This document shows positions 22,569 to 32,700 of a stretch of 64,000 nucleotides of DNA, piece after piece (position 1 is the first letter of the stretch; each line of letters starts with the position of its first letter). The DNA is from Nemertoderma westbladi (taxonomy: Eukaryota; Xenacoelomorpha; Nemertodermatida; Nemertodermatidae), in contig JAUCBJ010009137.1 in the NCBI GenBank assembly GCA_032718475.1, positions 42,286 through 106,285 of the forward strand. Reading direction: 5' to 3'. The notes under the pieces are model-generated. The model saw nothing but the letters and a program-made list of their open reading frames with translations. It was not told the DNA's origin and made no database searches. The translations under genes were made by a program, and so were the position numbers.

Positions 22569-22641
22569 GGTCACGTAGTCTAGTGGTAATCAATCACGTT
22601 AACGATACTTAAGTTCGTGGGTTCGAAACCCAATATGACCA
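22569..22641 (+). pseudogene. tRNA-like sequence (tRNA pseudogene or SINE head)
   Basis: Exactly 73 nt long. It contains a perfect A box (TAGTCTAGTGG, 22576-22586) and a perfect B box (GGTTCGAAACC, 22620-22630). The acceptor ends GGTCACG and TATGACC pair at six of seven positions counting one G-T, and the T arm pairs at four of five. The anticodon arm is poor (about three of five pairs) and position 33 is not T, so it is unlikely to be a working tRNA. An RNA polymerase III promoter could still function. A short A-run follows about 20 bases downstream, as in tRNA-derived SINEs. Confidence 0.55.
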
Positions 22642-24018
22642 TTCTTAATTTTTTGCAAAAAAAAATATTTTTAATTTTTGACTAAATTTCGGTTCTGGTG
22701 CTCCAAATTCAATAAAATTGGTATATTCTTTGCCGTAATTTTTTTTTCTATCTTTTGAGAGGGGGTATTTTTGGCCCCAAAAAAAAATGAAAAAAAGGGC
22801 CAAAATTACGCGATATTTTTCGACCCTTAAAACTCGTTATTTTAATTATAAATGTTAAGAAAAAAGATAGTGGAGTTAATTTGCTACATTTTACAGGAAC
22901 TTTTGGCGCAAAAAGTTAAATTATAATGTAATGGCGATTTATTAAAAAAAAATTTTTTCGTCCCTTTTTTATAAGTAGTATATTTCACACGATCGTCTGC
23001 CGCTTCAGTTATATAATAGCTATGGCGCTGTAACTACAGTTGAAAGATAGATAATTTGACGCTCTATAAGACTGTTTAAATAAGTCTCCCAGACCTTATG
23101 TATTTTTCGAGCTAGACGAGTTCCCGCGAAGCGAGTTTGTAGCGTGAAATTATAATTTGGGCCCTAATTTTTTTAATATCGTTTGCGCGGCAAAACCAAT
23201 CGAATATTTGGATTCCCCGTATCGATATTAACCGTATAAAATGTACTTTAACCTTCAAGAGTCAAAAATAAAAAAGTTGTTAGTTATAAACTTTTTATTA
23301 TTTTCTGGCCCTTTTTGGACCCCTTTGCCTACATATTTTTTGTACCCCCATTCGATAGGAATGTAGCCCCTGTGGTCTTCTACGCTTTCCGAAAAAGAAT
23401 TCTCAGATTCCTACTAGCGTTGTCGAATTAAAAATTTTGGAAATAATAATTATGTAAAAAAGATGGAAAAAACGGACAAAGTTACGGCCCCTTTTTCCAC
23501 CCGAAATATTAATAAATATCTTACCCCCATTCGATACGAAGGTAGTACCACTCTTCCCCTTTCCAACCGCGTTAATTTCATCCCCGTACGATTAATATTA
23601 GCCGAGTCAGAGCGGATCCCGCAAAGCCATTTTGTCCGTTTTTTCAAATTTGACGGAGAATTTCGGGAAAAAGGCGTGGTAATCTTTTTTGAAAAAAAAA
23701 ACGAATTCACTAATTAATCCCTTCTATCGTATCCCGGCGTCGGTTAAGCAATAACCTAGGGTTTTTTCGAGCCACTGTAGAGCGCCTTTCAAAAAAATTT
23801 TAAAATTGTCGAAGGTTTTTTGTCCGCCGTGTCCGTCGAGGGGATAGATTTGCTAATGTTAGAGTGGCTAATATCTTAGAATTCCGAGTCGCTCCCCTGG
23901 TGCAAAAATAAAAAAAATTGGTCTGTTCCTTCATCGAAAAGTCCCCCAGAATCCCAAGTTAACCTATATAGTTAGCGATGGCCTGCGGCTTTAGGAGCGG
24001 CCGCGGTATTCACCTCCC
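22642..24018. other. Non-coding DNA of unknown origin
   Basis: No gene is supported. The phrase CCCCCATTCGATA occurs near 23346 and again near 23526 in similar surroundings, suggesting an old duplication. Two GCGGCCGC words (23997-24004 and 24024-24031) in a short direct repeat mark the edge of the gag remnant. The left LTR expected for element 1 was searched for and not seen. Confidence 0.45.
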
Positions 24019-24618
24019 TCATAGCGGCCGCGGCGGTGTTGCGTCAAATGGAGAAATATTTATCCCACCGAGAGAAAGCCGCCCCAATATTAGATTATTA
24101 CAACAACATATCCATTGGGTAAGAAGCCCATTGGGTAGCGCCTTCTCGACTTTGTACGCAAATTTCTTTATACTAACGGGGTTATCCTGTAGGCCACCCG
24201 ATGTTATACCTCTTATGGTCTGCCGGATGATCTTGGCCGGGTGTACGTAGTCCCTGTTTAGCACCCGCCATTCTGTCGTGAAGCCACCCTCGATGCCCTG
24301 GTACTGCCTCACGATGTCGTATGCTGGGCCTCCTGTATACACCTGTAGATATTTTAGGCACTCCGCCTGCGTCAAGTTCTTACTTAATATCTCGTTGCTG
24401 TACATGCGCCGAAATTGCAGGTATTCTTCCGGCCTACTTTCGTCGAATTTAAATGGCTCGACTGGTGGTAACTCGATCCTGGTCTTTAATGCATCGATTA
24501 ATGTAGCCATTCCCATCGCCTGTGCTTCCAATGGGTTCGATGGATGCTGTACAGATTCTCCTGTTGGGTGCGGTCCGCCCGTCCTATCTGTTGACTTTAT
24601 ATGTCTCGGATATATCAT
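24019..24618 (-). CDS. DUF1759-like gag domain fragment
   Basis: A 199-codon open stretch, part of the element 1 gag. The core runs LPPVEPFKFDESRPEEYLQF, then LTQAECLKYLQVYTGGPAYD, and ends in a helical tail. The pattern of a short Pro-rich lead, F-x-F-D, a tyrosine/phenylalanine-rich helix, then aECLKYL and GGPA is the one seen in gag proteins of BEL/Pao retrotransposons. The upstream part of the gag lies in another frame, so the Met at 24618 is probably not a true start. Similarity breaks off near 24050, where the element is truncated or diverged. Confidence 0.7.
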   Translation of the reverse strand: MIYPRHIKSTDRTGGPHPTGESVQHPSNPLEAQAMGMATLIDALKTRIELPPVEPFKFDESRPEEYLQFRRMYSNEILSKNLTQAECLKYLQVYTGGPAYDIVRQYQGIEGGFTTEWRVLNRDYVHPAKIIRQTIRGITSGGLQDNPVSIKKFAYKVEKALPNGLLTQWICCCNNLILGRLSLGGINISPFDATPPRPL

Positions 24619-25557
24619 TGGGGGTAGCGGCCCCCTCCATATTTCCGTGTCGCACGACCTGTTCTCGTCCAGGGGGTTCGATGTTCTTATTCCCGCTTGA
24701 GTGTATTGTTGATATTGTAATGGGGGAATGTCACCCTGCCCCCCCCCCCCCCCCCCCCACCGGTATGTTTGGTACTGGGGTTGATGTTAATATATTGGGG
24801 CCCATACATCTATCTGCAATAACTCTCCCCTCCCCTGGATATATGTTATGTCCCTGGATATTATTCTCATGCTGCTGTGCTGGTACCGATATAGGATATA
24901 CTTCCGGATCTAATCCCATTGTTCGCGCTACACTATCTCCTACACTATCTCTCCCAGCATGGCCTATAATAGTATGTGCAGTAAGGCCTACAGTATGTCC
25001 TGCAGTCTGCATGTGCCCTTCCGAACCGAAGTTTAATCTTCTCGAATCTCCCCGCGACTACCGTACTCTCGATCGGCAGCTATATCCCGTCAGGAAGTTT
25101 CTCTTCGATCCCCTATCCTGTTCTCGTCTTCATATCGGTACGTCCTGTACCCCTCTCCTGGCGTGCGGTGCGTCTCTACAGGGCGACGGCAATCTCCCGA
25201 AGTTCGACCCCACTGACTCCCTAACTCCATCTCTACTACCGACGGCTCGCTATTCGTCCTTGCTCTCCTGTTGCTCCTAGCAATGACTCTTCTATTATCT
25301 TCACTTCGTCTCTCTTCGACCTCTCGGTTAAACTCTACTAATCTTCTTCTCTCTTCGACCTCTCGGTTAAACTCTACTAATCTTCTTCTCTCTTCCGACT
25401 GGGCTCGACGTCTCGTCGCTCGCCTGCTCTCGGCGCTAACATCTGACTCTACTATGTCCGGCTGGACCCTCCTGGGGATACTCGCCATCCCCCTACTATT
25501 CTCCATCATCGGGTGCCGCGGTTCACCTAACTTGCCCCGCGCATTATCCGCCGACGC

Positions 25558-25740
25558 CTGTGGGACATTCTCTGCCCCCCCCCCTCTCGCTACTAATCTC
25601 TTGTGGTGGTGTGCCCGTAGCCCCCCCCCCATCCGCTGCTTCTTACTTCACTATCTCTTACTTCACTTCTACACCCCTCTTGTGGGACATTCTCTGCCCC
25701 CCCTCTCTTGCCACTAATCTTTCGTGGTGGGGCGCCCGTA
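25558..25740. repeat. Gag tandem repeat with poly-C cores, element 1
   Basis: Units of about 120-130 bp begin GTGGGACATTCTCTGCC, contain CTCGCTACTAATCT and GGTGGGGCGCCCGTAG, and end in a C run and a stretch rich in CTTCACTATCTC. Two units are visible here, a third is split by the LINE, and three more lie in element 2 (36851-37240). The C runs vary in length and shift the reading frame. Confidence 0.85.
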
Positions 25741-27118
25741 CTACTACTACTACTACTAGGATCGGCATGCTGCATTGCAGCTGCATTTTTAAGAATGCTG
25801 TGCTGGCTTGTCAACAAAATTGCACCGCCACAACTCCCTATCACCCATGACATTTGCTAGATCATCCGCATCTTTAAGGCCAGTGTCCTTTAAGATGCGT
25901 CTCAAGAAAGTCATGGGCTGTCCACCATGCTTATTCACTCCATGAGGCTGCCAAAGTACAAGATTATGCACAGGCTGGTCCTCACGGCGAAAGCAATGTC
26001 CTGCAAAGCGGATGCGATTTTGTTCTAGTGTCAAGCTTGGGGGAACCAATGAGACACCTCCAATGTTATATAGTGTCTGGTTGGAGATGTGTGCATTGTA
26101 CTTGACACAATGAACCCGGCGTAGCATTCTTGTGAATGTGCCATCCAGAGATTTGGTGTCCTCAGCAGTTAGAGCCCAGCATGGACTCCCGTAGAGGAGT
26201 ACTGGAACTACTGCTGCTCTAAATAATCGGACCTTAAGTTTCCGATTAATTCTCGGTGACTTCCAAATCCTGGAAAGCCTATTCAAGGCTGCCCATGCCT
26301 TTCCCTTACGTATTCGAAGGTCCTCACCCGACTTCCGGATCCATGATCCCAGGTAACAGAAGTCGTCCACATGATCAGAGACTTGCTGAGGACTTTCAAA
26401 GTTAACGGTCAGAATTTTGGTCTTTCTGGAGTTAATAAAAAGACCAACACTAGAAGCAGCATGTTCTAATGAGCCGAGGAGCTGTTGGGCTCCCTCTAAT
26501 GATTCTGAGAGTACTCCTAAGTCATCAGCAAAGTCTAGATCAGTTAGGTACTTGGCACGATTTCCTCGACTTCTGGAGCCAGTAGGTGGAGTTATCATCA
26601 CCCCATCATCATTATGATGATCTAAGGAGATGCGTAGAACAGTCAACCACAATAATGAACAAGAATGGTGCAAGTGTGTCTCCTTGGAGGACGCCCCATA
26701 ACAATTCAAATGGTTCTGTGTCACCGTCAACAGTAGACACAAATGTTGTCAAACTATCGTATACTGATCTGATTGCTGCAATAATTTCATCAGGAATCCC
26801 ATATAATGAAAGTACGCTGAACATACGTGAGCGAGAGACTGAATCAAAGGCCTTGAAGAAGTCAACAAAGATAACAGCCAGATGCCTGTCTTTCTTTTTT
26901 GATAATTCTTCAATTATCCTTCTAAGTGCCAAAATGGGCTCCATGGTCCCACGACCTTTACGGAACCCATTCTGATTTCCACGGAGCAGTCTCTCAATGG
27001 GATCCCTGATGCGATTTAATAGAATCCTATTGTATAGCTTTGCAGCAATCGAGATCAATGAGATTCCCCGAAAAGAACCACATAGTGTTAGGTTGCCCTT
27101 CTTGGGAACTGGCACCAA
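25741..27118 (-). mobile_element. 5'-truncated LINE inserted in gag, (TAG)n tail
   Basis: A 1.4-kb non-LTR retrotransposon fragment. Its 3' end on the minus strand is a (TAG) microsatellite (25741-25758), as in LINEs that end in short repeats. Flanks CGCCCGTA (25733-25740) and CGCCCATA (27119-27126) are a likely 8-bp target duplication with one mismatch. The same word occurs uninterrupted in the other gag repeat units, which confirms the insertion point. It is truncated within the RT gene at the 5' end. Confidence 0.85.
25789..27118 (-). pseudogene. LINE reverse transcriptase fragment
   Basis: Two overlapping frames together encode an RT. The first (27118 down to about 26625) has SFRGISLISIAAKLYNRIL, GFRKGRGTMEPILALRRI, motif A FVDFFKAFDSV and motif B LQGDTLAPFLF. 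The second (26742-25789) has YLTDLDFADDLGVLS (motif C, FADD intact), INSRKTK, and a C-terminal part with LFRAAVVPVLLYGSPCWAL and RIRFAGHCFRREDQPV. A frameshift near 26625 separates motifs B and C, so the copy is dead. No endonuclease domain remains. The clade is uncertain; the C-terminal pattern fits several RTE-like and related LINE groups. Confidence 0.8.
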
Positions 27119-27781
27119 CGCCCATAGCCCCCCCCCCCCCCCCCACTCGCCACTTCTAACTTCACTACCTCTTACTTCGCTTCTACACCCCTCTCTAGTC
27201 GACGTACTGTCTCCACTGCGGCTGGGTCCACTCACCCCCGCCTCTCCCTGTGCAACTGCGTTGCCTGACAGGCCCCCGTCGGGTTGACTCACACCGCTAC
27301 TCCCTGCCTACTAACTATGTGGCCTACGAGGCCCCCGTCGGGGTCTCTCACCCCCGCTACTCCCTGCGCACTAACTGCGTGGCCCTGCAGGCCCTCGTTG
27401 GCCGGACTACCTGTGTCTACATTAGTATTAATAGCCCCGTTGTCAATATTATTATTTAAATTATTTAAATTAAAATTATTATTATTTTCTAAATTTAAAT
27501 TATTATTCGAATTATTTGGAATATTTGAATTAATATTATTCGGATTATTTTGAATATTTGAATTGGAATTATTCGGATTATTTTGAATATTTGAATTAAT
27601 ATTATTATTTGAATTATTTGTATTTAAGTTAGAATTACCGGATAAATTATTATTTGCTGCAATAAAAGTTTGATTAGGGTTATCTACTATGGTACTATTA
27701 ATATTAACGTTTTCTACTGTATTGTAATCACCCCCCCCCCCCCCCCCCCCCGCCTGTACGGTTACACCAGTCTTGGGTCTG

Positions 27782-28375
27782 TCATCCGGTCCCTGTAAGT
27801 GGGGTATTAACAAACGTTTCCATAACTTCTGGCTCCCCGTAAACACTACCCGAGCCAGCCTCACTTTCTGATAGCCCCAACTGCGCCAGTTCTAGTCGGT
27901 GCTTTTGTTTGGCCTGATATTGCATAAGCCCCCTCAGCCGGGCGTGCATATCATCTCGCACACGCTTTCCCGTTCTCTCTCTCTCCCTATCCTCTCGCAA
28001 ACTCTGGTTCGCTAACTCTGTTTCTCTCGCCAACCGCTCTCTACGTTCATTTGTCTCTCTCACTTCTCGTTCTTTGCGCTCGTTATCCATTCTCGTTTCT
28101 CGCTCTTTGCACTCGTTCTCCACTCTTGTTTCTCGCTCTTTGTGCTCCTCTTTCTTCCTCTCTTCTCGCTCTTTGCGCTCCTCTTTCTCCCTCTCTTCTT
28201 GCTCTTTGCGTTCCTCTTTCTCCCTCTCTTCTTGCTCCCTACAGTTCCTGGCCACCCTCTTGGCTCTCTCTTTACACTTCCTCGCCAACTCTCTCTCTTT
28301 CTCTAGTAACGCGCTCCCCTCTTCTAACTGTTCTCTAATTCTCTCTGGTCCAACGCCACCAGATCGAGCTGACAT
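27782..28375 (-). CDS. Gag coiled-coil segment (Glu/Arg/Lys repeats), element 1
   Basis: About 197 codons dominated by EERKEREE and ERETRxxNE repeats from about residue 50 to 130, strongly predicted to form a long helix. It overlaps the preceding frame by about 50 bp, so in an intact gag the two would be one protein. Element 2 has only a short remnant of this segment (SERKEREAREQ), showing that the repeat expanded or contracted between copies. Confidence 0.55.
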   Translation of the reverse strand: MSARSGGVGPERIREQLEEGSALLEKERELARKCKERAKRVARNCREQEEREKEERKEQEEREKEERKEREERKKEEHKERETRVENECKERETRMDNERKEREVRETNERRERLARETELANQSLREDRERERTGKRVRDDMHARLRGLMQYQAKQKHRLELAQLGLSESEAGSGSVYGEPEVMETFVNTPLTGTG

Positions 28376-29228
28376 GCCAGATCTATTTCTAACACCCGTC
28401 TTACTTTTGCGGAGGATGTAGCGGACTTGTCGGTCGCGACGGACTCACGTTGCCTCCCCGTCCTACTAACTTTCCCCCGCTTTCTGGGGTTCTCGCTAAC
28501 CGACGAGACCGAATCCTCGGGGTTAACCTCGGATTCTGACTCGTGCGGTCCCGCCCAACCCACTAACTTAATTCCCCTGGCATCCACTAAGTATGGCCCT
28601 ATGTACACTACACCAGGCTCTATACCCCTAGATTGCCACAGTTCGAACAGTTCGGTGGCGATCCCTCTCGCTCTCTCACCCGCCAACTCTCCTTGCCCAA
28701 AGCGAACTATATAATCAAAATGTTTGTTCGACTCACCTAGTTGCTGTTCTAGTTTCACCTGGTCCACTTTCCCTCCTTCCTTGGCTTCCCTCAGTTGTTT
28801 CCTTGTTGCATTGTAGGCTCGTCGGAGCCGGTCGCTGACTCCGACGTCCTCGTCGCCGACATCCCCTCTTTCTCTCCGTGTTTGGCGTCGTACTGGTGGC
28901 CCCACAGTCGCCGTTCCGGTGGGCCGTCCGCCGCCCTCGGCCTGTGGCTGGCCGGCGACATCGGTACGTCGTCCGCCGTCGTGCATCGACTCATCCTCTC
29001 GTCCTGATAGATGGCCGCCCCCCGCTTGGGCTACCGGATCGCTTGGGGTCGACGATTCCGGCGTCGTGGGTCGATACCGTCACGTCGCGGCCTCGCGGAT
29101 CGTTTCGTTTGTATCGTCCGGGGTCCGCGGCGGTGTCGTCTCTCCCTCAAGATTTTGGGCTTCGCTCATCTTTACTCTCTCAAATGGTGGTTGGCAGTTG
29201 CAGTTCTGGTTGTAGGTAAATTTATTAC

Positions 29229-29538
29229 TGTGATAGGATCAGAGGATCCCGACTGGTTTGGTTTATTTACGCGTCAACGTCACTGTCCGAATAGAAAAGG
29301 AGTTTGTTGTTGTTTCAATGCTGTTTATAAACTCAATAATATAGGATCAGTAATATATAGTATAAAGTATGATAGCACAATTCAGATTGAATAAGGATAA
29401 TTGACCGGTAATTGTAAATGTAAGTTGGTGGCGGCTTGACGGTAATAAAGTGTCACCGTACTGCCCTGAGTGACTGAAATAACTGAATATGAGATGAAAT
29501 ACCGACCGGTAATATATGATTATAGAAGTTAAAGAGGT
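29229..29538 (-). mobile_element. Right LTR of element 1, truncated by PLE-B
   Basis: It starts TGTGATAGGATCAGAGGATC, comparable to TGTGACAGGATCCGAGGACC at the right LTR of element 2. It keeps scattered similarity further in (ACGCGTC, CTGCCCT...AACTGA, GGTAATATAT). After about 310 bp it is cut at the start of PLE-B sequence. For the minus-strand element this is the 5' LTR. The left (3') LTR was not found. Confidence 0.65.
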
Positions 29539-32236
29539 CCCAGGAGGGAATCTAAGTCGCAATAGCGTTAAAATAACTAAGACGAGTTGGTAGAATGTTG
29601 AAACCATAATAAAATGAGTTTACAGTGCAAGTACGGACGTTTCGTTATTTACTAATAACATCATCAGCGTAAATAAGCGGCACAAACAGACAAAAAAACA
29701 GTTATACAATTAAACCTAGTGTAGGACTACAACACAAGTTCAAATTACCCGCCAATTCCTAACAAGAAGTACTGTAAGCTCAAAACAAAAATAAGGGAAA
29801 AGATGATTCTTGGATGTTGAGAGAAGGTCTGTATTTTCGAATTAGTATGCTTTCCTTAATTAAGATGTCATAACTGTTCGAAGCACGGGAGAAAATTGAA
29901 AAGTCATCATAATGTACACTATGATTTGTTTCAAGTGAGTGATCACGTTTAGCTGAGTGCTTGGGTGCGACAGGTTTTCCCGTGCGGGGTGATAACCCTA
30001 GATGCTCCGACACTCTGACCTTATAGTGGCGTATTGATTTGCCAAAATAAGTGGCCGCACAGCCACTGCACTTAAATTTATAAATGGTCAGGGGACGGAG
30101 CTCTGAGGGTAATTTATCCTTAAACGGGAAAAAGCTACTTAAGCGACAGGAGGGAAGGGAGATAATTCTCAGTTCAACTGATGGGAAAGCCTTAGATATA
30201 ATACGGAGTCGTTTATAAAGTAAATGTGACTGGGCACCCAAATATGGCAAGCACAACAGCACGCGTTTCTTGGGTACTGTAGTAACTAGAGGTTTAACAG
30301 GCCCAACTAATTTAATAAGGGTGTCTCCAATAAGATCCCGGACGAAATCTACGGGAAATCCATTACGGCATAGTAGGTCAGTTAAATGGGATAGCTCGAT
30401 ATTACACTTTGTCCAGGTTGAACAAATGCTAAAAACCCGAAAAACTAGTGTGCTAACTAGAGCTATCTTATATTTTAGTGGTATAAAACTATCAAATTGT
30501 GAATATAAACCTGTGAAAGTCGGTTTCCGATAAACAGATGTGTGAAAGTGGTTGTCAATTCTGGTAATGAGGATATCCAGAAAAGACAATTTTCCATCAA
30601 TTTCGAATTCTGCAGTGAATTGAATGTTTTTATGTTTGGTGTTAATATAATTCAAAAAATCAATAGCCTGTGACTTTGATTGAGAAATACACAAAAAATA
30701 TCATCCACGTATCGTGAGTAATATTTAGGTTTTATCCGAGGTGGACAATTATCAAGCCAATGGGTTTCGTGATAGCACATGAAAGCATTTGCGAAGGTTG
30801 GCCCGAGTGGACTTCCCATCGCAACGCCTTCAATCTGTTTATATTTAACACCAATAAATATAAATTCTATGTCCTTGGAGCAAAACTCCAAGAGGCGCTT
30901 GAATTCGCTGCGGGACAAACCACCCACATGTGTGCAGCCATCACAAAATAGTTTATTTAATATTATCGTTATAGTCTCAGAAACTGGCACATTCGTAAAC
31001 AGGCTTTTAACATCAAAGCTAACCATAAGGCCGTCCTTAGCATTAGTAATGTTCATGATATCCCTAACGGCTGAGAAAGTATCCCTTGCCATGTAAGAGT
31101 TGGTGGTTGTAGGTTCCAGAATAGGTACCAGATACTTGGCGAGGTTGTAGCCAGGGGTCATGATGGCCGACAGAATCGGCCGAGCAGGGCAACCCAACTT
31201 GTGAACTTGGGCAAGCCGTATAATATACCTGGGTGGGTCCCGGTAGGTAAAATCGAACTGAATGTCTTGTCATTGATGTCCCAGGACTTCTTGATAGACA
31301 GGCTGATAAGTGCTAAGTCGATCTTCGGCCCGTAGTGCATCAACCAACCAGTCATCGGAGTCAACACGCTTGAATTTCGAAGTATCATTAATAATGGCTA
31401 ATACTTTATCGATATAATCTGACTTATTGAGGAGAACAATCCCATTTCCCTTATCAGGCTTAACAATGACAATGTCTTTATTAGCCTTCAAAGACATGAG
31501 GGACTTACGTTCGCTGTTCGTCAGGTTGGATTCTAATTTTCGTAAATTGTAACCGTACAGCAAACTGAGAGCGACATCACGGAGTCGATTTTTAACGAGG
31601 TCCAAACTCATCCCATACTTGTGATGAACAGTAAGAAGCCTTAATTCTCGGAACAGTTTCTCAAAGGGTACCAAGTAATCTCCATAGTCTATCTTGCGAG
31701 GGACTATAGAGTATCTTAAACCCTTACTGAGGAGAGATTTCTCCGACTGAGATAGTACGTATGAGGAATAATTAAAGATAACGCTATCTGGGTTTAAAGA
31801 GCCGAGTGCGTTCTCCTTGCGGAGTTTGATCAGTTTTGTTGAGTGTATTTTCTGAAACTGTTGTAGACGACGGCGTAGCGATTTTTCACTCTCGCTGTGT
31901 AACAAATGCAAAGTCCAAGCTGGATAACGACATACGCAGTGTACTACGATACTCAAAAGCACGCTGCCCAAGAGAACGTAGGAGTCTGCGTTTACAAGCG
32001 ATCTCAGCTGTAAGGAGTTGAAGTTGGCATGCTTTGTACTGGGGCGTGCCGAGTAGCCAATGATTTGGCGACTTAAAACGCAGGAAGTGAGGAACCAAGC
32101 CATCATCTCTACAGGTGTTCAGAAAGTGAAGGTCTAATTCAGTTTTATGTAGCTTGCTGGTTGTGTGTTCATAAAGGCGAAATGTCTGAAAACACTGACT
32201 GGAATATCGGGATTGGAAGACAGAAGTGAAAAAGGA
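29539..32236 (-). mobile_element. PLE-B complete 2698-bp unit
   Basis: A Penelope-like unit on the minus strand. The sequence around 29539-29680 recurs at 32237-32378 at a distance of 2698 bp, so units abut head-to-tail. The left edge inside element 1's LTR is a truncated further copy that keeps only the first codons (29607 down). The upstream neighbour unit continues at 32237-32700 and 39288-40313. Confidence 0.85.
29618..29674 (-). ncRNA. Hammerhead-ribozyme-like motif, PLE-B downstream copy
   Basis: On the minus strand: CUGAUGA (29661-29667), a 6-bp stem GUUAUU-AGUA-AAUAAC, then GAAA (29640-29643), then a short ACG-UC-CGU stem followed by A. An outer stem pairs 29618-29623 with 29669-29674. 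This is the layout of a hammerhead with the very short stem III known from Penelope-like elements. One extra U between the core and stem II departs from the consensus. Confidence 0.55.
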
Positions 32237-32305
32237 CCCAGGAGGGAATCTAAGTCGCAATAGAGTTAAAATAACTAAGACGAGTTGGTAGAATGTTGAA
32301 ACCAT
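29780..32305 (-). pseudogene. PLE-B RT / GIY-YIG gene, frameshifted
   Basis: Pieces in order: N-terminal part 32305-31886 (HFLNTCRDDGLVPHFL); 32106-31270 with VIVKPDKGNGIVLLN; 31388-31158 with HPGILYGLPK; 31197-30652 with motif A VSFDVKSLFTNVP, motif B GVAMGSPLGPTFA and motif C YVDDIF; and 30694-29780 with a GIY-YIG domain (IYKFKC, then TYFGKS, then RVSEH). All RT and nuclease key residues are visible, but at least four frame breaks separate the pieces. The break near 30684 is a 2-base insertion (GA) relative to the sister copy at 39288-40313. The protein belonged to the Penelope/Poseidon-like group with an endonuclease. Confidence 0.88.
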
Positions 32306-32700
32306 AATAAAATGAGTTTACAGTGCAAGTACGAACGTTTCGTTATTTACTAATAACATCATCAGCGTAAATAAGCAGCACAAATAGACAATAAAACAGT
32401 TATACAATTAAACCTAGTGTAGGACTACAACACAAGTTCAAATTACCCGCCAATTCCTAACAAGAAGTACTGTAAGCTCAAAAAAAAATAAGGGAAAAGA
32501 TGATTCTTGGATGTTGAGAGAAGGTCTGTATTTTCGAATTAGTATGCTTTCCTTAATTAAGATGTCATAACTGTTCGAAGCACGGGAGAAAATTGAAAAG
32601 TCATCATAATGTACACTATGATTTGTTTCAAGTGAGTGATCACGTATAGCTGAGTGCTTGGGTGCGACAGGTTTTCCCGTGCGGGGTGATAACCCTAGAT
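32237..32700 (-). mobile_element. PLE-B upstream unit, 3' part
   Basis: Continuation of the partial upstream unit: the end of the GIY-YIG domain (GLSPRTGKPVAPKHSA to SSFPLFFF) plus the 3' UTR. It stops at TAGAT (32696-32700), where LTR element 2 was inserted. It resumes with TAGAT at 39288. Confidence 0.88.
32316..32372 (-). ncRNA. Hammerhead-ribozyme-like motif, PLE-B unit junction
   Basis: The same motif as at 29618, displaced by 2698 bp: CUGAUGA at 32359-32365 and GAAA at 32338-32341 on the minus strand, with one base changed in the stem III loop region (ACGTTCGT for ACGTCCGT). Its place at the junction of two tandem units would allow a tandem transcript to be cut into unit lengths. Confidence 0.55.

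Larger units (their letters stand above)
24019..28986 (-). pseudogene. gag: BEL/Pao-like gag of LTR element 1, frameshifted and interrupted
   Basis: Reading from 28986 down: a 220-codon N-terminal domain (28986-28324, with VYIGPYLVDARGIKLVGW); a Glu/Arg/Lys-rich probable coiled coil in another frame (28375-27782); an Asn-rich stretch and GLVGH repeats (27864-27289); a LINE insertion; a block with repeated LVEFNREVEERR heptads (25632-25090); a Gly/Pro linker (25012-24731); and a DUF1759-like gag domain (24618-24019). Several frame changes fall at poly-C tracts and may be real or sequencing errors. No protease, RT, RNase H or integrase follows. The order matches element 2 at 35-38 kb, which lacks the DUF1759 block. 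Gag would form the particle in which element RNA is packaged. Confidence 0.75.

Noticed and set aside
22569-22641. Functional tRNA gene
   Set aside because: The anticodon stem pairs poorly and position 33 is not T, so it is kept only as a tRNA-like sequence.
24278-25717. Plus-strand ORFs opposite the gag of element 1
   Set aside because: The minus strand carries recognisable gag domains; these are antisense shadows.
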